A stretch of 64,000 nt of DNA. Source: Hyposmocoma kahamanoa (Eukaryota > Arthropoda > Insecta > Lepidoptera > Cosmopterigidae). Numbering within the stretch: the stretch's first letter is position 1; the number at the start of each line of letters is the position of its first letter. Below the pieces are notes generated by a model, which was not told the DNA's origin, did not search any database, and worked only from the letters and a program-made list of their open reading frames with translations. The translations under genes and the position numbers were made by a program. Location: NCBI RefSeq assembly GCF_003589595.1, contig NW_020654748.1, positions 4,847,280 through 4,911,279 of the forward strand, read 5' to 3'. Of this stretch, positions 44,290 through 55,854 are shown in pieces.

Positions 44290-45141
44290 GTCAAAGTTTG
44301 TCAGCCACTGGGATAGCTGCGGGGTCAGGTACGGCAGCGACTCTACTATCTGTCAAAGTTTGCTCTCCAAGACTACTGGACCTACTGAAATGTTGTTTTT
44401 TTTTTATGTAAAAATGCTTTTTAAATATACGTAGTGCACAATGGCTTCAATAGTAATACATATTAAAAATTGTATTTTTTTTATTTTTTTATTGGCGCGG
44501 GCAGAAACTCTATTTTTTAAATTATGTCAACATTATGTTTCGTTTCAAATGGGGTAATGTTACTTTTAACGACTGCGATATTTATTTGAAAGCATAGCCG
44601 TCGTTATTATTTGTCACACTTGCCATTTTTCAGTTGCGTCAACTTCGTGCAATATATTTTTCATTTTTAAATTATATACCCAGAGGTTTTAAAAGCTCAC
44701 TTTAATTCGGCACAATGCGGGTTGTATAGCAATGACCCAAAAATGATGCATACGAAACTCTTTCACCCTTACTACAGCATAATATCCTTTGTTCGCTTTA
44801 AATCAATATTTTTTTATAGAAAAATGCGGTACGGCATCAAAGAAATATAAAGGTGGATATGAATTACATTGAAAGGTTCATAGTGGGTTTCGTATGAAAA
44901 GAATGTCAAGGAATTTATTTCGCAACCTTTGCGTATTAGTCAAAGGACAAGTATGTCAGTATTGTTATGTTTATTGTACATTTTCTCCAGTTCTATGAAT
45001 ATTTGTTCGTTTGTAAAAAAACTTCAGAAGATACTATCAAATAAACATCCTACCTCTTTGTTGAGTCGTGAAGTATATGATACATTTCATGACGAAAGAC
45101 TTTTCTATATTTATGATTACACTAACTGATATTATGTACAG
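44290..45141. other. No recognisable feature
   Basis: AT-rich sequence with T-runs; no gene supported. Confidence 0.5.
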
Positions 45142-45422
45142 TAGCAATGGAGTTCGTTATGGAAGAGTTCGTCCAGGGAAGTACTATCTATTTTTGCCGC
45201 CAAGCAGTAATGTGAGCATACTGCGTTCTGTGTTTGAGTTGGTGAAATTACAAGATGTGACTTGTCAACTTATGTCTCAAGGTGATAGGCCCAATAGCGG
45301 TACCCCTAAGATCTTTGCTATTAAAAGCTCTGAGTGGCACAGCAACAGTTATGGATAGGCGTGTCAGTTACCATCAGGTGCACGACGTGTTCGTCGCGTC
45401 ACTTGGTATTATAAAAAAAATA
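45142..45422 (+). repeat. REP-B copy, near full length
   Basis: AGTAGCAATGGAGTTCGTTA to CACTTGGTATTATAAAAAAA. Family order is kept through GCCGCCAAGCAGTAATGTGA and GTCTCAAGGTGATAGG. Confidence 0.85.
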
Positions 45423-46300
45423 TATTAACGAAACTTTAATTTCTAGGCAGGATTATGTTCACAATCTCATTTTTTTCTCGTTTATTTGGAATAATAACAT
45501 ACTAAGACCTAGCAAACCACAATGGAAAGAGCATTAAATGCTTTACAGACAGTAATTATATTTAGTACATTAAAATGTACTAAATATATTACATGCCAAA
45601 TTTATTATGTCCAAGCACATATGCCCTCGGTTTAGTATGAAAAGAGTACTTTTGTAGATACCATATGGTCATGTAGAATATACAGCGCAATTTTTTTTAA
45701 ATTATAGTATTACACTGGGCGTTAAAGTGTTCATAGGAATAATACAATACAAAATATTCTTTATTACCCACTGAGACAAATACATGATAATATAAAAAAC
45801 AGTCACAACACACACCCTTATTGCGTGATAACAATCTCTACCAGGCAACCTTCAGGTAACAGGAAAGACTATAAAACAATAATTAATTGAGGGCGGATCA
45901 GAACATACATAGTGCACTTACACAAATGAAAATAAAATAAAATACTTATATTAAAATAAATTTATAGTATTGTCTAGGTCTAAATTGCTTCACATATTAT
46001 TTACATTTTGATATCAATGATGTCTTAGAAAGGTGACTACAGCAGTTAGTCAATAAAAGTATGTCGTAGCTGTTGAGTTCATGTCTAGATGAAAAACTTA
46101 GATTTGTACAATATGTCGTTCAGACTTTTATTTGTACCTCTTTTCACTAGAGCCACAGATATAATTTGGTCATTTGTTTATTTGGTAGCAATTTATTTTT
46201 TCAACCTTCACCTTTACATTGAGGCTAGTAAAGCTAGTAATTAACGAGGACAGAATTTTTTAAAAGCTATCGTTTTTATCAGCAAAAACGAAAATCATGG
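45423..46300. other. No gene; small hairpin, possible LINE 3' tail
   Basis: 45557-45570/45575-45588 is a 14-bp perfect inverted repeat (TATATTTAGTACAT). Near 45735 ACAAAATATTCTTTATTACC resembles the 3' end of some Jockey LINEs read in reverse, but is too short to assign. Confidence 0.4.
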
Positions 46301-46301
46301 T

Positions 46302-46650
46302 ATCATGTACTTAAGAACTACTAAGAACTTCATAAGTTTCTCACAGATGCGCAGACGGAGAAAGAAAGCCGTTTCCAGTCGAGTGGTTTGCACACGGTTT
46401 TACGTTGTGTCGCCATCTCTGAGGCCCGGGTTCAGTCCCCGGCCGGGTTAGTGTAGAAAAATTAACTTTTATAAATTGTTTCGGATCTGGGTGTTTGTGG
46501 TACCGTCCTTGTTTCCGATTTCCATAAGTCCTTTAGTTACTTACTTTGAGTTCGGAGCAACGTATGTGATGTTTTCTAAAATATCATGTACTTAAACTGA
46601 GAACTTCATAAGTTTCTCACGGATGCGCTGACGGAGAAATAAAGCCGTTT
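46302..46650. repeat. Direct repeats of about 70 bp flanking SINE-F copy 2
   Basis: 46302-46374 and 46583-46650 both run ATCATGTACTTAA, GAACTTCATAAGTTTCTCAC, GATGCGC.GACGGAGAAA and AAAGCCGTTT, with a few differences. The element at 46374-46582 sits exactly between them. Confidence 0.85.
46374..46582 (+). mobile_element. SINE-F copy 2
   Basis: GTCGAGTGGTTTGCACACGG, TGTCGCCATCTCTGAGGCCC, box B GGGTTCAGTCCCC, AGAAAAATTAACTTTTATAA and CAACGTATGTGATGTTTTC. The head lacks a clean box A. Confidence 0.65.
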
Positions 46651-46684
46651 AAGCTCAACACAAATATCTGTAACGAATACATTA

Positions 46685-46800
46685 ACAAATTCTTGAAGTC
46701 TACTGACTCGGTCTGTAGCTTAGTTGGTTAACAGGTTACTTGGCGGTTCAAGTACAGTCAGATCGAAGATATTTCGCGGCGTGTTCGATTTTTGTATCAA
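46685..46800 (+). repeat. tRNA-like SINE relic with AAT tail
   Basis: GTCTGTAGCTTAGTTGGTTA (box A-like TAGCTTAGTTGG), then GGCGGTTCAAGTACAG (box B-like), GATATTTCGCGGCGTGTTCG and a TCAATAATAATAAC tail. The non-tRNA body shows it is a SINE. Confidence 0.5.
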
Positions 46801-47307
46801 TAATAATAACAATCTTGTGGAGTATTTTCACAAAAAATATATTAAAATCGTATTAGTAAAAACATGATATTCAATTAAAAAAGGCGGCTTTTTCAGTAAA
46901 ATCCGAGGTTTTTAAAAGACTTGAGTTCGAAAGACTTTTTTTGCATTTTGTTAAGCCTGTCCAACAATACCCCACTCAATGGGTAAGTGTAGCATTTTTG
47001 CGTTCTCTTTTACAAAAGAGGTTTGAAAAAGAATTATTTAGGCTTTTTTCTTTTTTTATATTCTCGGGTCATCAATACACGTCTTAAGGCGAGTCATCGG
47101 AGAAGAAGCGGAAAAAACTGTTTTTTATAACAAATGGTTTAAGCATTGACTATTATAATAATAATCTTACAAAAAATATACGATACACCTAAGGTTATTG
47201 TCTAAAGAATGTGCTACTTTGTTACACGATAGGATGTACTTTGTCTGATCATATAAAATCCAGAATACAGGCCAAAGTAAAAGTGTAAAACGAATTATTT
47301 AAAAATA

Positions 47308-47530
47308 TAGTAGCATTAGAGCTAGCTCATTGTGAAAGAGTTCTTCCAGGGAATATTTTTGCCGCCAAGCAGTAATGTCAGCATTACTGTGTTCCGGTTT
47401 TGAAGAGTAAGGGTGCTGGTGAAATTACAGGCTTGGCAACTTACGTCTCAGGGTGAGGGGGCAGAGGCATGTAGCTTACCATCAGGCGCACGACTTGTCC
47501 GTCCCGTCATGTGATATTATAAAAAAAATT
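47308..47530 (+). repeat. REP-B copy, internally deleted
   Basis: GTAGCATTAGAGCTAGCTCA to CGTCATGTGATATTATAAAA; the part with the TCAGATCTTTGCGATTTAAAG motif is missing. Confidence 0.8.
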
Positions 47531-49278
47531 GTATGGAGATATTTACGTACCACTAGTTATTAAATTCACATTCATCTTAAAATTTGCAAGTTGCCTAGCG
47601 GTTTGATGACACGCCGCGCCGACCGCTGCCCAGTCAGTCGCCATATCGGGCGCTTGTGAACTTCGAATCTGTGTCAAACTTTCTCCGCCTGTCTTTATTT
47701 TATTCATATTAATTTACAGCGCGCGAATTACGAAAGGCAAGGGGCGACCCCCACACCTCCCCTTCTAATATCTAGGGCTCGCATTGAAATACCTCGCCTT
47801 AACATCAAACTTCACGACAGTAAAACGTTCTAATTTGACTGAAGAATCCTAAAAATGTGAAGCAAAATAAACTGTTAATACTCTAGGCTGTATTACTATG
47901 GTAATTGCATTTTATAATAGGTAGTAGTGTAATTCCATGAAAGACATGATAAAACAGCACGTTTATGGTACTTTTTGTTTGCTGCGGACAACGCGATCGA
48001 TTTTGTTCGACATTGTACCGTGCACACAATGCAATGGTGAATTGTACTCCATAGCCTATCGTAAAGTACTCATATCACGTGATCGCTTATCATTTTACCT
48101 GATGTTTTGATCATGACACGCGTAGGTGCCACACGTCAGAGATTTAATCCTCTTAAATGACGTAAACGTAGACTGAGCATAAGATAGCGCACAGAAATGA
48201 AAAAAAACGTATGACAGAAGAATCCAATCGAGCATCGTAACATATATTGGAACCCGATGTCCTGCGGGAAATAAGTCGCGCTGCAAAAGCCTGCTCCCGC
48301 CTCTATAGTGGTTTCTGGGTTAATTTTATGCGATAATTGCGGCTAGTTTGCGACAAATAAAGCGGCCTTGACACACAAGTGAAGTTTAATGTGTCTTTGG
48401 AAAGAAATTCAAATTTTATCTAATTAAAAAATTCAAAATTCTTGGTTTTTTTTTTGTTTTATTATGAGGAATGCCGTGTTTACAAGTTTTATGCAATTTT
48501 AACAATCGCCTCTGGTTTTACGTACCTATATGAAATAACTATAGCAGTACAATTAATATCGAACCGTACCATAATCTCCTTCACCATTACCCGGACATCC
48601 TATCTAAATATATGTCTGAAACTCAAGCGCTTTCATACTTCGACAAACCGTTTATAACATCGCTAGCTAGCTAGGCAAATAGAATGGCTCAAACCGAAAA
48701 ACAAAATATCCATGTTACCGAATTGTCTTTTGCCTACGTAATCAGCCAACGACAGCCGAGTAATACATTTATGAATGTTTAGTAGCAATATCTCGACTCA
48801 TCCGTAGAACAAAGATGTTCATAGTATATTTCGTTCGTTCTTCTTCGCTGTGGATGTCAGATCGACCGTTGTTTGATTTTATATTTCCGAACGAAATAAG
48901 ATATATAAATTCTCAAAACACCTTTACTTTTTTTGAATAACGAAATTATTTTCGTAACATATGTATTTTCTTTTCGCTATAAAAGGACATCGGACTCTGT
49001 TCTTCGGATGAGTCGATATCTGATGTGAAGCTAAGACGCTGACTCTGAAAGAAAAGAACAAGTTTCTTATCGCCGAAAGAAAAATTAAGATTTTGGGACA
49101 AGCGTAAAGGGAAGATAGTAGCTGGAGAAAGAACCAGGACCTAGACAACGTGTCTGGCCCTGTAATCTCGTTCTGCGTCCGACATCCGTCCGAAACAATT
49201 ACGGTCAAATAAGTAAAACTCGACCACATCAATGAACGCATATTGCGCATGAAGCTTCATACTTGGCAATATTTTTTA
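47531..49278. other. No recognisable feature
   Basis: No gene, repeat family or tRNA-like box supported. Slightly GC-richer at 47590-47780. Confidence 0.45.
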
Positions 49279-49488
49279 ATTATAACGCCTACACTCAACA
49301 TGGCCCCGCGCTAGAGAAACCCTGTGTCATGGGTGCTATGGACACACACATAGACAACCACAAATTACACCCAAACTCACGAAAGAAATAAATGTAGGCC
49401 ATACAAATATTTCTCCTGGCCCGGGAATCGAACCTGGGACCTCTGCGTGGCAGTCCTGCATGGTAGCCTGTCAGCCACAGAGGCAGTT
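49279..49488 (-). mobile_element. SINE-A copy 7
   Basis: From the CGCCTACACTCAACATGGCC tail side to GGCAGTCCTGCATGGTAGCC and CAGCCACAGAGGCAGTTA. Box B GGTTCGATTCCC is intact; box A has changed (TGGCTGACAGG). Confidence 0.9.
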
Positions 49489-49499
49489 ACATTGGTCGC

Positions 49500-50035
49500 G
49501 TATTATTTAGTAGACGAGAGAGAACGAGAGCAGAGCCCCAGAGCCCAATCAAGGGAGAAATCAAGTTCGCAAGACTGCGTTGGATCGGATATTTAACTAC
49601 CTCTGTGGCCGAACGGTTACCATGCCGGACTGCCACGCAGAGGTCCCAGGTTCGATTCCCGGGCCGAGAGAAATATTTGTATGACCTACATTTATTTCTC
49701 TCGTGAGTTTGGGTGTAATTTGTGGTTGTCTATGTGTGTGTCCATGGCACCCGCGACACAGGGTTTCCCCAGTGGTGCGGGGCTATGTTGAGTGTGTGCG
49801 TTATTATTATTATTATATCACGAAAGAACTGTGAGAAAGGCCTAAATGGGATGTCTTAGAGGCCGTAATTCTTCGGCCCAAATACCGATTGAGGAACGAA
49901 GTGGAGAAAGACCATCGCGCTCTGCACGTCGAGAATTAGGAGGAGATCGCACGAGACAAAACGCGCTGGAACCCACTCGTATGGAAGGCCAAGATCAACT
50001 TTGGATCGCTGAGCCAGCGGATTAAGTAAGTAATA
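49500..50035 (+). pseudogene. RTE-type LINE C-terminal remnant, copy 2, split by SINE-A
   Basis: Before the SINE the frame reads IKFARLRWIGY, the RLRW.GH motif of the RTE C-terminus. After it the sequence continues with the segment seen at 37735-37930 (shared DNA GAAGTGGAGAAAGACCATCG, CGCTCTGCACGTCGAGAA and, in translation, AKINFGSLSQRI), ending GGATTAAGTAAGTAA. Several frameshifts. SINE-A inserted at about 49592. Confidence 0.6.
49593..49817 (+). mobile_element. SINE-A copy 8
   Basis: Intact boxes A and B, body and (TTA)-type tail. A small insertion (GTGGTGCGGG) lies near 49772. It is inverted relative to copy 7, with about 105 bp between them. Confidence 0.9.
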
Positions 50036-50810
50036 TCTCTCACTTACAGTGAAGGAATACATCGTGATGCCATCTACACGTCGAAGAAGGGTCCTTTGAA
50101 CACGTGTTTAGTCTTCTTTCTCTCTCTCTTTGGGGGAGATCGGTGTCTAGCTATTGAGACATACAACATTGGAACAACAAAATAATCAAAATGGATACCG
50201 AAAAAAAATTGTCAACAGTTATATTCTCAGCGGACGAACAACAAATTACTACTTCCCCCACATTTCATCTCACCGATTATTACATATATTCCCCGATCGC
50301 CATCGGCAATAATAATCTAATAAGACAGTGGTGTATTGGATTTCTGTAAAAATAAAATAGATCGTTCTAGATCACCGATTTAATTGATTACAACTGAAAC
50401 AATTATTAGAAGCACAGTACTGATCGATAATTAATCGCTAATGGCAACACCATTGCACGTGACTTAATAACAAACACGCTTAGTCACAATTTCACTTGAT
50501 GATATGGTGAAGTGAGACCCAAAATATATATTTGGACGTAATTCGATCACACGGAAAATGAAAACAGAAGATACCGGTAGTGAAGTATGGGGTCCGAAAC
50601 ATGATTGACTAAATTTCATTTTTCATTTTTCACTACGTTCATCTGCGAAAAATCAGTTCCATTTGATTGTTATTCAATGATATGTTCCATATGATATATT
50701 CCGTAATAAGTACGTTAGCGAACTATGGGCTCATTTTACAGTAAAAGAGTATATCAATGGGTCCTAAGTAATATGTAATAATAAGAATGAATAATTATAG
50801 AGTTTTTATT
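50036..50810. other. No firm feature
   Basis: Near 50075-50105 there is a faint SINE-E-like phrase (CGTCGAAGAAGGGTCC). Otherwise AT-rich and empty. Confidence 0.4.
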
Positions 50811-51022
50811 ACAATAATAACGCACACACTCAACATAGCCCCGCACTAGGGAAACCCTGTGTCGCGGGTGCCATCGACACACACATAGACAACGACAAAT
50901 TACACCCAAACTCACGAGATAAATAAATGTAAGTCATACAAATTTCTCCCGGTCCGGGAACCGAACCTCTGGGACCTCTTGTCACAGACTAGCATGGTAA
51001 CCGTTCGGCCACGGAAGCAGTT
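50811..51022 (-). mobile_element. SINE-A copy 9
   Basis: AATAATAACGCACACACTCA through CACAAATTACACCC-like body to GGTAACCGTTCGGCCACGGA. Box B is damaged (GGGAACCGAACCTCTGGG, an inserted CTG). Confidence 0.9.
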
Positions 51023-51204
51023 TAAGGGCCGACCTAACAATTTGATCATTTTCACTTGTTTGTGGGAAATGCTTCATTTCATTATAATCTATAAGGTAGC
51101 GTTAAAACATATTCAAGGTAATCTCAAAATACGAGGAAATACAGTTACTACACCATTCCGTGCCATAGGTATTGGTTTGAAGCGTGTCTACCTCCCACGC
51201 TTCA

Positions 51205-51297
51205 AAACCTACGCACCAATATCATTACGCCTCAAGCATGATGTGACCCACGACGATACGCGTTTTTATAAAAAAAAATGCCTATTCACTTCAGCCT
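51205..51297 (-). repeat. LINE 3'-end fragment
   Basis: TGATGTGACCCACGACGATA, CGCGTTTTTATAAAAA and AATGCCTATTCACTTCAGCC match the 3' end of the LINE remnant at 39460-39530. Confidence 0.5.
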
Positions 51298-51490
51298 TTT
51301 TTATGATACCAAGTGACAGGACAAACAAGTCGTGCGCCTGCTGTTAAACGACTGTCCTGTTCATAGCAGTGGCATTGCCACTCAGAGCTTTGAGTCTGAT
51401 CTGGTGGACACTGCCGCACTGCGCCCATGACCCTGTGACATAAGTTGACAGGTCTGTAATTTCACTGGCACATTATTACCCTTCAAAATC
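51298..51490 (-). repeat. REP-B copy
   Basis: TTTTTATGATACCAAGTGAC, CATAGCAGTGGCATTGCCAC, TGACATAAGTTGACAGG and TTACCCTTCAAAATC. Joined directly to the LINE 3' end fragment. Confidence 0.75.
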
Positions 51491-51644
51491 ATAATTATAA
51501 TGTATTATATTAGGCATATAATATAATGTATTATACAAAAAAGCAAGACCATAAAATTGATAGTAAAGGAAATATTTCAATAAAACTTAGGGGCAACCAA
51601 TGGCTATCAAATCGTACCCTTGTATACGTCATAAGCACTTTATC

Positions 51645-51820
51645 GCATGAAAACTATAAAAATGATAGGAACTACATAAAAGAAATTACGTACATGTGAA
51701 ACTTTATCACTAGTATTTACACATAAAATGTTATCAACTAATATCTTTCGTAGAATCTTTAAACCTCTCTCCTGAAAAGTTATAAATTTGCAAATGTGGC
51801 CTTATTACACCAAAGGTGAA
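51645..51820 (+). repeat. REP-D copy 3
   Basis: CATGAAAACTATAAAAATGA, GTAGAATCTTTAAACCTCTC, CTCCTGAAAAGTTATAAATT and CTTATTACACCAAAGGTG. Confidence 0.6.
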
Positions 51821-51999
51821 AAGGTTTTTTAATTATCTCAATGATATGATATTGTATAATAATGAAGATATTGTGGAATATTATCATATCCTTAATATCT
51901 TCACCATTATATAAAATTTACATTCCATGTGTTCTCATTCTTAAACAAACTTATTATATTTATGATTATTATGTTTGTTATTTTATGTTATTATATCGA

Positions 52000-52115
52000 A
52001 TTTTTATGTTTTCGCCATTGTTATTGAATGGAAACTAAACAATTTATTGAGGTCTAAATCGCGTATATTTTTTTAAAATAAACGAACGTTTCAACGTCGT
52101 GTTAGTCACGCTGGT
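52000..52115 (-). repeat. Penelope pLTR fragment, reversed
   Basis: TTTTTATGTTTTCGCCATTG, GAAACTAAACAATTTATTGAG, TAAATCGCGTATA and ACGAACGTTTCAACG mirror the pLTR end. More diverged than the other copies. Confidence 0.45.
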
Positions 52116-53557
52116 TATGTTTTTTAATATTTCGCTGTGATTAATTGGAATACATAATACAACATTTACAATTATTGCATGAAAATTACACAAAAGCTTT
52201 GTATGCAGCAAAACGTATCACAATAATTTAAAATGGAAACCTGTAATGTCTTAAGACTTATGTATCACCTTGAACGTAACGATTTGATTTGATGAATTCC
52301 ATAATCGAATGCGAATTAAAAGCAAATGGTATTACTTATCTATAACAATACACATTTTTCGCATGTGAAACAACAATAAGCAGTTATAAAGGTGCAGTCA
52401 CGTCGGGCACGAGTGTGTAATAACGGGATGCCGCGACATTGTCTTCTCTGGAATGCGGCACTATATTAAATGAATCGTTGTCATTTCAATTACGATTATA
52501 TACGAAAATACTTAATACAATGTGAGAGAAATGTGTTTAGGAAAATATGCTTTCAGTTTTGATAATTTTACCTGAGTCGTTCACTAAAATGTTGCAAGCC
52601 ACAATATTTTAACTTTATTATAAATTCTCTATATAAAGTGTAGGTTGTACTGGTCAATCGTTTTTGTGAATGATGAACTTTAGAGCTTGTGTTCACAGGT
52701 TCTTCCAAACACTTAATCAAAAACAGAGCCATAGCATAATATGACAAATTTTAATATGGTAACTCCATACAAAGCTAGCAACGTGGCTTCTATGTATGTG
52801 TGCGGACGTACGCTGGAATTGTCGCATTGAAACGGTCGCTTGGTATAAATATAATAAATAAAATATAAAATTGTAAAAACAATATCAAATAATAGACGTG
52901 TTTATTGTTGTTTGTGGTAATTTGCGACAAGAGTGCCACAAATTCATTACTACTTCATAACATTCTCCATAGTCAAGACACCAATCCACGATGCTGGTAG
53001 GTTAATAGGTGGTAGTAAAAATTATCAATACGTAGTATTATGTAAGTACCTACTGTATTTAGAAAAAAGGGTATTTCAATATAGCACGACAATACCGTGA
53101 TAAACATCTTTTTTTTTTTCAATTACGTTTTCAACTCGTAGGCACAACTAAAAAAATAATGTAACAACCCTACGCGCCGAGTGATGTGTAGGCATTTACT
53201 CTTCTTGCTTTTATTATACTATGACAGAGCTGTGGAGCAATTTATAGAGTTAGAACACTTATTGAGGTAGACTCGGCTTGAGCCCGTCAGAAAATCTTTT
53301 TTTCAATGTAATACAAGCGAAAAAGATGTAGGTATACATTTCGCATTTGTGGTCCGCGCGAAAGTACAAAACTGTTTTTTTGCTTAATACGATTACAGGT
53401 AAATAAGTTTGGCAACTTATGCGTGAAATCCCGTAGCCGCCTGAAGTTCGTCTCTGATTCTATTACATCTCGATAGTAAACCAGAGCAACATTTAGAAAT
53501 TTCACTCCATCTAATAGTTCGCTTTAGAGCGAATACCTCGTATGTGATTTGAATGTG
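52116..53557. other. No recognisable feature
   Basis: AT-rich; chance frames only. Confidence 0.5.
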
Positions 53558-53822
53558 TTTTTTTATGATTCCAAGTAACGGAACGAACAAGTCGGGCACC
53601 TGGTGTTAAACGACACGCCTGTTCACAGCAGTTGCAGAGTCACTCATAGCTTTGAGTCTGATCTGAGAGACACTGCCACACTGACTCAGAGACAAGTTGA
53701 CAAGTCCCATGTGTCTGTAATTTCACTGGCACATTGTTACCCTTCAAAATCGGAATGTAGAAAGGTCGAAGTGTAGTAGGTAAGATGGCAGTACTTCCCT
53801 GGGCGAATTCTTAAACAGGAAA
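53558..53822 (-). repeat. REP-B copy, near full length
   Basis: TTTTTTTATGATTCCAAGTA, CACAGCAGTTGCAGAGTCAC, ACAAGTTGACAAGTCCCATG and GGCAGTACTTCCCTGGGCGA. A short internal deletion removes the CAGTAATG part. Confidence 0.8.
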
Positions 53823-53960
53823 AACAGTTTAGTATAGACACATGTTGTTTGTAGTTTAAATTAGTTAAATTATGCCTCTCTTTGATGAATCTACAGCACC
53901 TACTCGAATTCATACATACATATTTTAACAAGTTTTATTAGTTAAACCAATATGTATAGC

Positions 53961-54337
53961 CTGAGAATAATAACGCATAGAAACCTAGTCCGCACACGCC
54001 AAGTGAGGCAAATTGAAGCGCGCCAAAAGGGCCTACACGAGCGGGCGGGCCGTCAGTGCTCAAGGTCAACTTGCACCGCGAACAGATCAAGAATTTTAGC
54101 TAAAAATGACGAAATGTGCGGTAAATGAGTGTAAAAATACGTCAGACAAACATAAAATAGATACTAACATCACATTCCAGAAGGAAGTAACGCGTTTAAC
54201 TTCTATTTTTATATGAATATTCACTAAAACCGAAAATTAACCTACTACTAAAACTAGCCTACATGAATTTGATTTTTGCCTCACTTGTGACAGTTCGTTT
54301 GATATGAAACTATCATTCTATGCGTTATTATTCTAAG
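53961..54337. mobile_element. P-element-like non-autonomous transposon with 8-bp duplication
   Basis: TIRs of 22 bp with one difference: left CTGAGAATAATAACGCATAG..., right reversed CTTAGAATAATAACGCATAG.... TGTATAGC at 53953-53960 is repeated exactly at 54338-54345. The 8-bp duplication, together with an interior ORF that starts like a THAP zinc finger, fits the P superfamily, whose transposases begin with a THAP domain. At 377 bp it keeps only the start of such a gene and cannot move itself. Confidence 0.75.
54106..54216 (+). pseudogene. THAP-domain start, remnant of a P-like transposase
   Basis: 36 codons, MTKCAVNECKNTSDKHK then IDTNITFQKEV and a stop. Cys4 and Cys9 give the first zinc-ligand pair of the THAP C2CH motif (C-x4-C here), and ITFQKE stands where THAP domains normally have a conserved His (F-H-x-F-P). 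The His is replaced by Gln and the second half is lost, so it should not fold as a DNA-binding domain. Too short for statistical certainty; the surrounding TIR and 8-bp duplication make it more believable. Confidence 0.5.
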
Positions 54338-54345
54338 TGTATAGC

Positions 54346-55854
54346 ATAACCGAGATTTTTACTTTAAGGCCGTGTGATAGAGAGAGTAGCTCCCAACGTA
54401 GCAGTGTATATCGTCAGCTTCGGCTTCACCATTGGAACTTTCAAAATCAGTCTCAGTTTTTTTATTGTTAGTGTTTTCAAATTTCTTGTTCTAAAATATA
54501 CATACTTATGTTTACAACATGTTGTGTATTTGTAAAATAAATGTAAAAAGAGATTTTCATACCCAAAATATTCAAAAATACTACTGTATATGTATATAGC
54601 TAGGTACGTATAACCAACCAAAGTGTACAAGCCATGTATTGCGTTTCAGAGATACAGGCTATCGTGTGAATTGGACCGGTATCTAATTGGATTAAAACAA
54701 TGTCAATACACTGAAAGCTTGAAATATTGGATTATATGAACGGGATACTCGTTGTGAAAACTGGTAGTTTATGCTATTGAGAGACTATGACGCATTTTTA
54801 GTGTTATACGAAGAAGAAATTGTGTTTTAAATCTTTGAAGTTATTTGAAAAGTTCCTACGATTAAATAATTTACATTACTGCGGACAGGAACAGAAGTAA
54901 AAAACAAGTCGTACGTCTTCCGGAGAATTCTCCACGGGAATTCCGAAAGCTACCGTATCGTATATAGTTTGTACAGAGTCAAGAGTACGGCAAGCTTGAC
55001 ACTTAAGATTTAAATCCAACTCTATACCGCTTACGATAAGAACGGTCCAAAGTACAAAATGACAAGCTTGACGTGCTCTTGACTATACTTTACACAATTG
55101 ATATAAAGTTTATTACGCTACGTACAATTTCGTTACAAAAATCTTCTTCCATTCCCATCCTCAGCAATGTAAATTAAACCAAATAATCGGATTTGAAATT
55201 TATTCCATAATTTCCTTTTAAAGTAATATCCCTAATTTTGGTGACATCTCAATTATTACTAATTAAGAAATTAAAATAAAAGTTTGATTAACTCGTTCCG
55301 TAATGAGTTTTACAAGAAATGTGGAGTGAATTCTAGAGTGAATATTATAATTATGTAAACTGGGTCACGAGTTCGTCACCATAATAATGCTGATCATTCC
55401 AAAAGTTCTATTTATTCTGTTCCAACGTAGATTTATCACAAAAACACAATTTGACAGAATAAAAATAAAATTACGTTTATTTCTAAGTACAAAATTTTTT
55501 TAATCAAAGATCAAGCAAATTTCATATTAAATGTATGGGAGCGTTGTTGGATACTTTTAGTTTTATTTTTAAAAAGTTATTAATGTCATTTTACTCATTA
55601 CATAACCTACTTTCGATATCAGCTTCAAGGTTTTTGATATATCTTATATTTACGGCATAATAAGCTCGGCACACTTAACGATTACAACCCGTATAATCAA
55701 GCAAGTTGAAAAAATTACCTACTTTATCTTTAAGTCGATTGAATGCGTCCGATTTACACTAAGTGCGAAGAGCAATTGATAGAAGTACGACGATAGCCGA
55801 AACACGAAGATTGCTGATTGATAAATACATCTCTATATTTAGAAAATAGCTGGC
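54346..55854. other. No recognisable feature
   Basis: AT-rich; no gene or repeat family supported. Confidence 0.5.
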
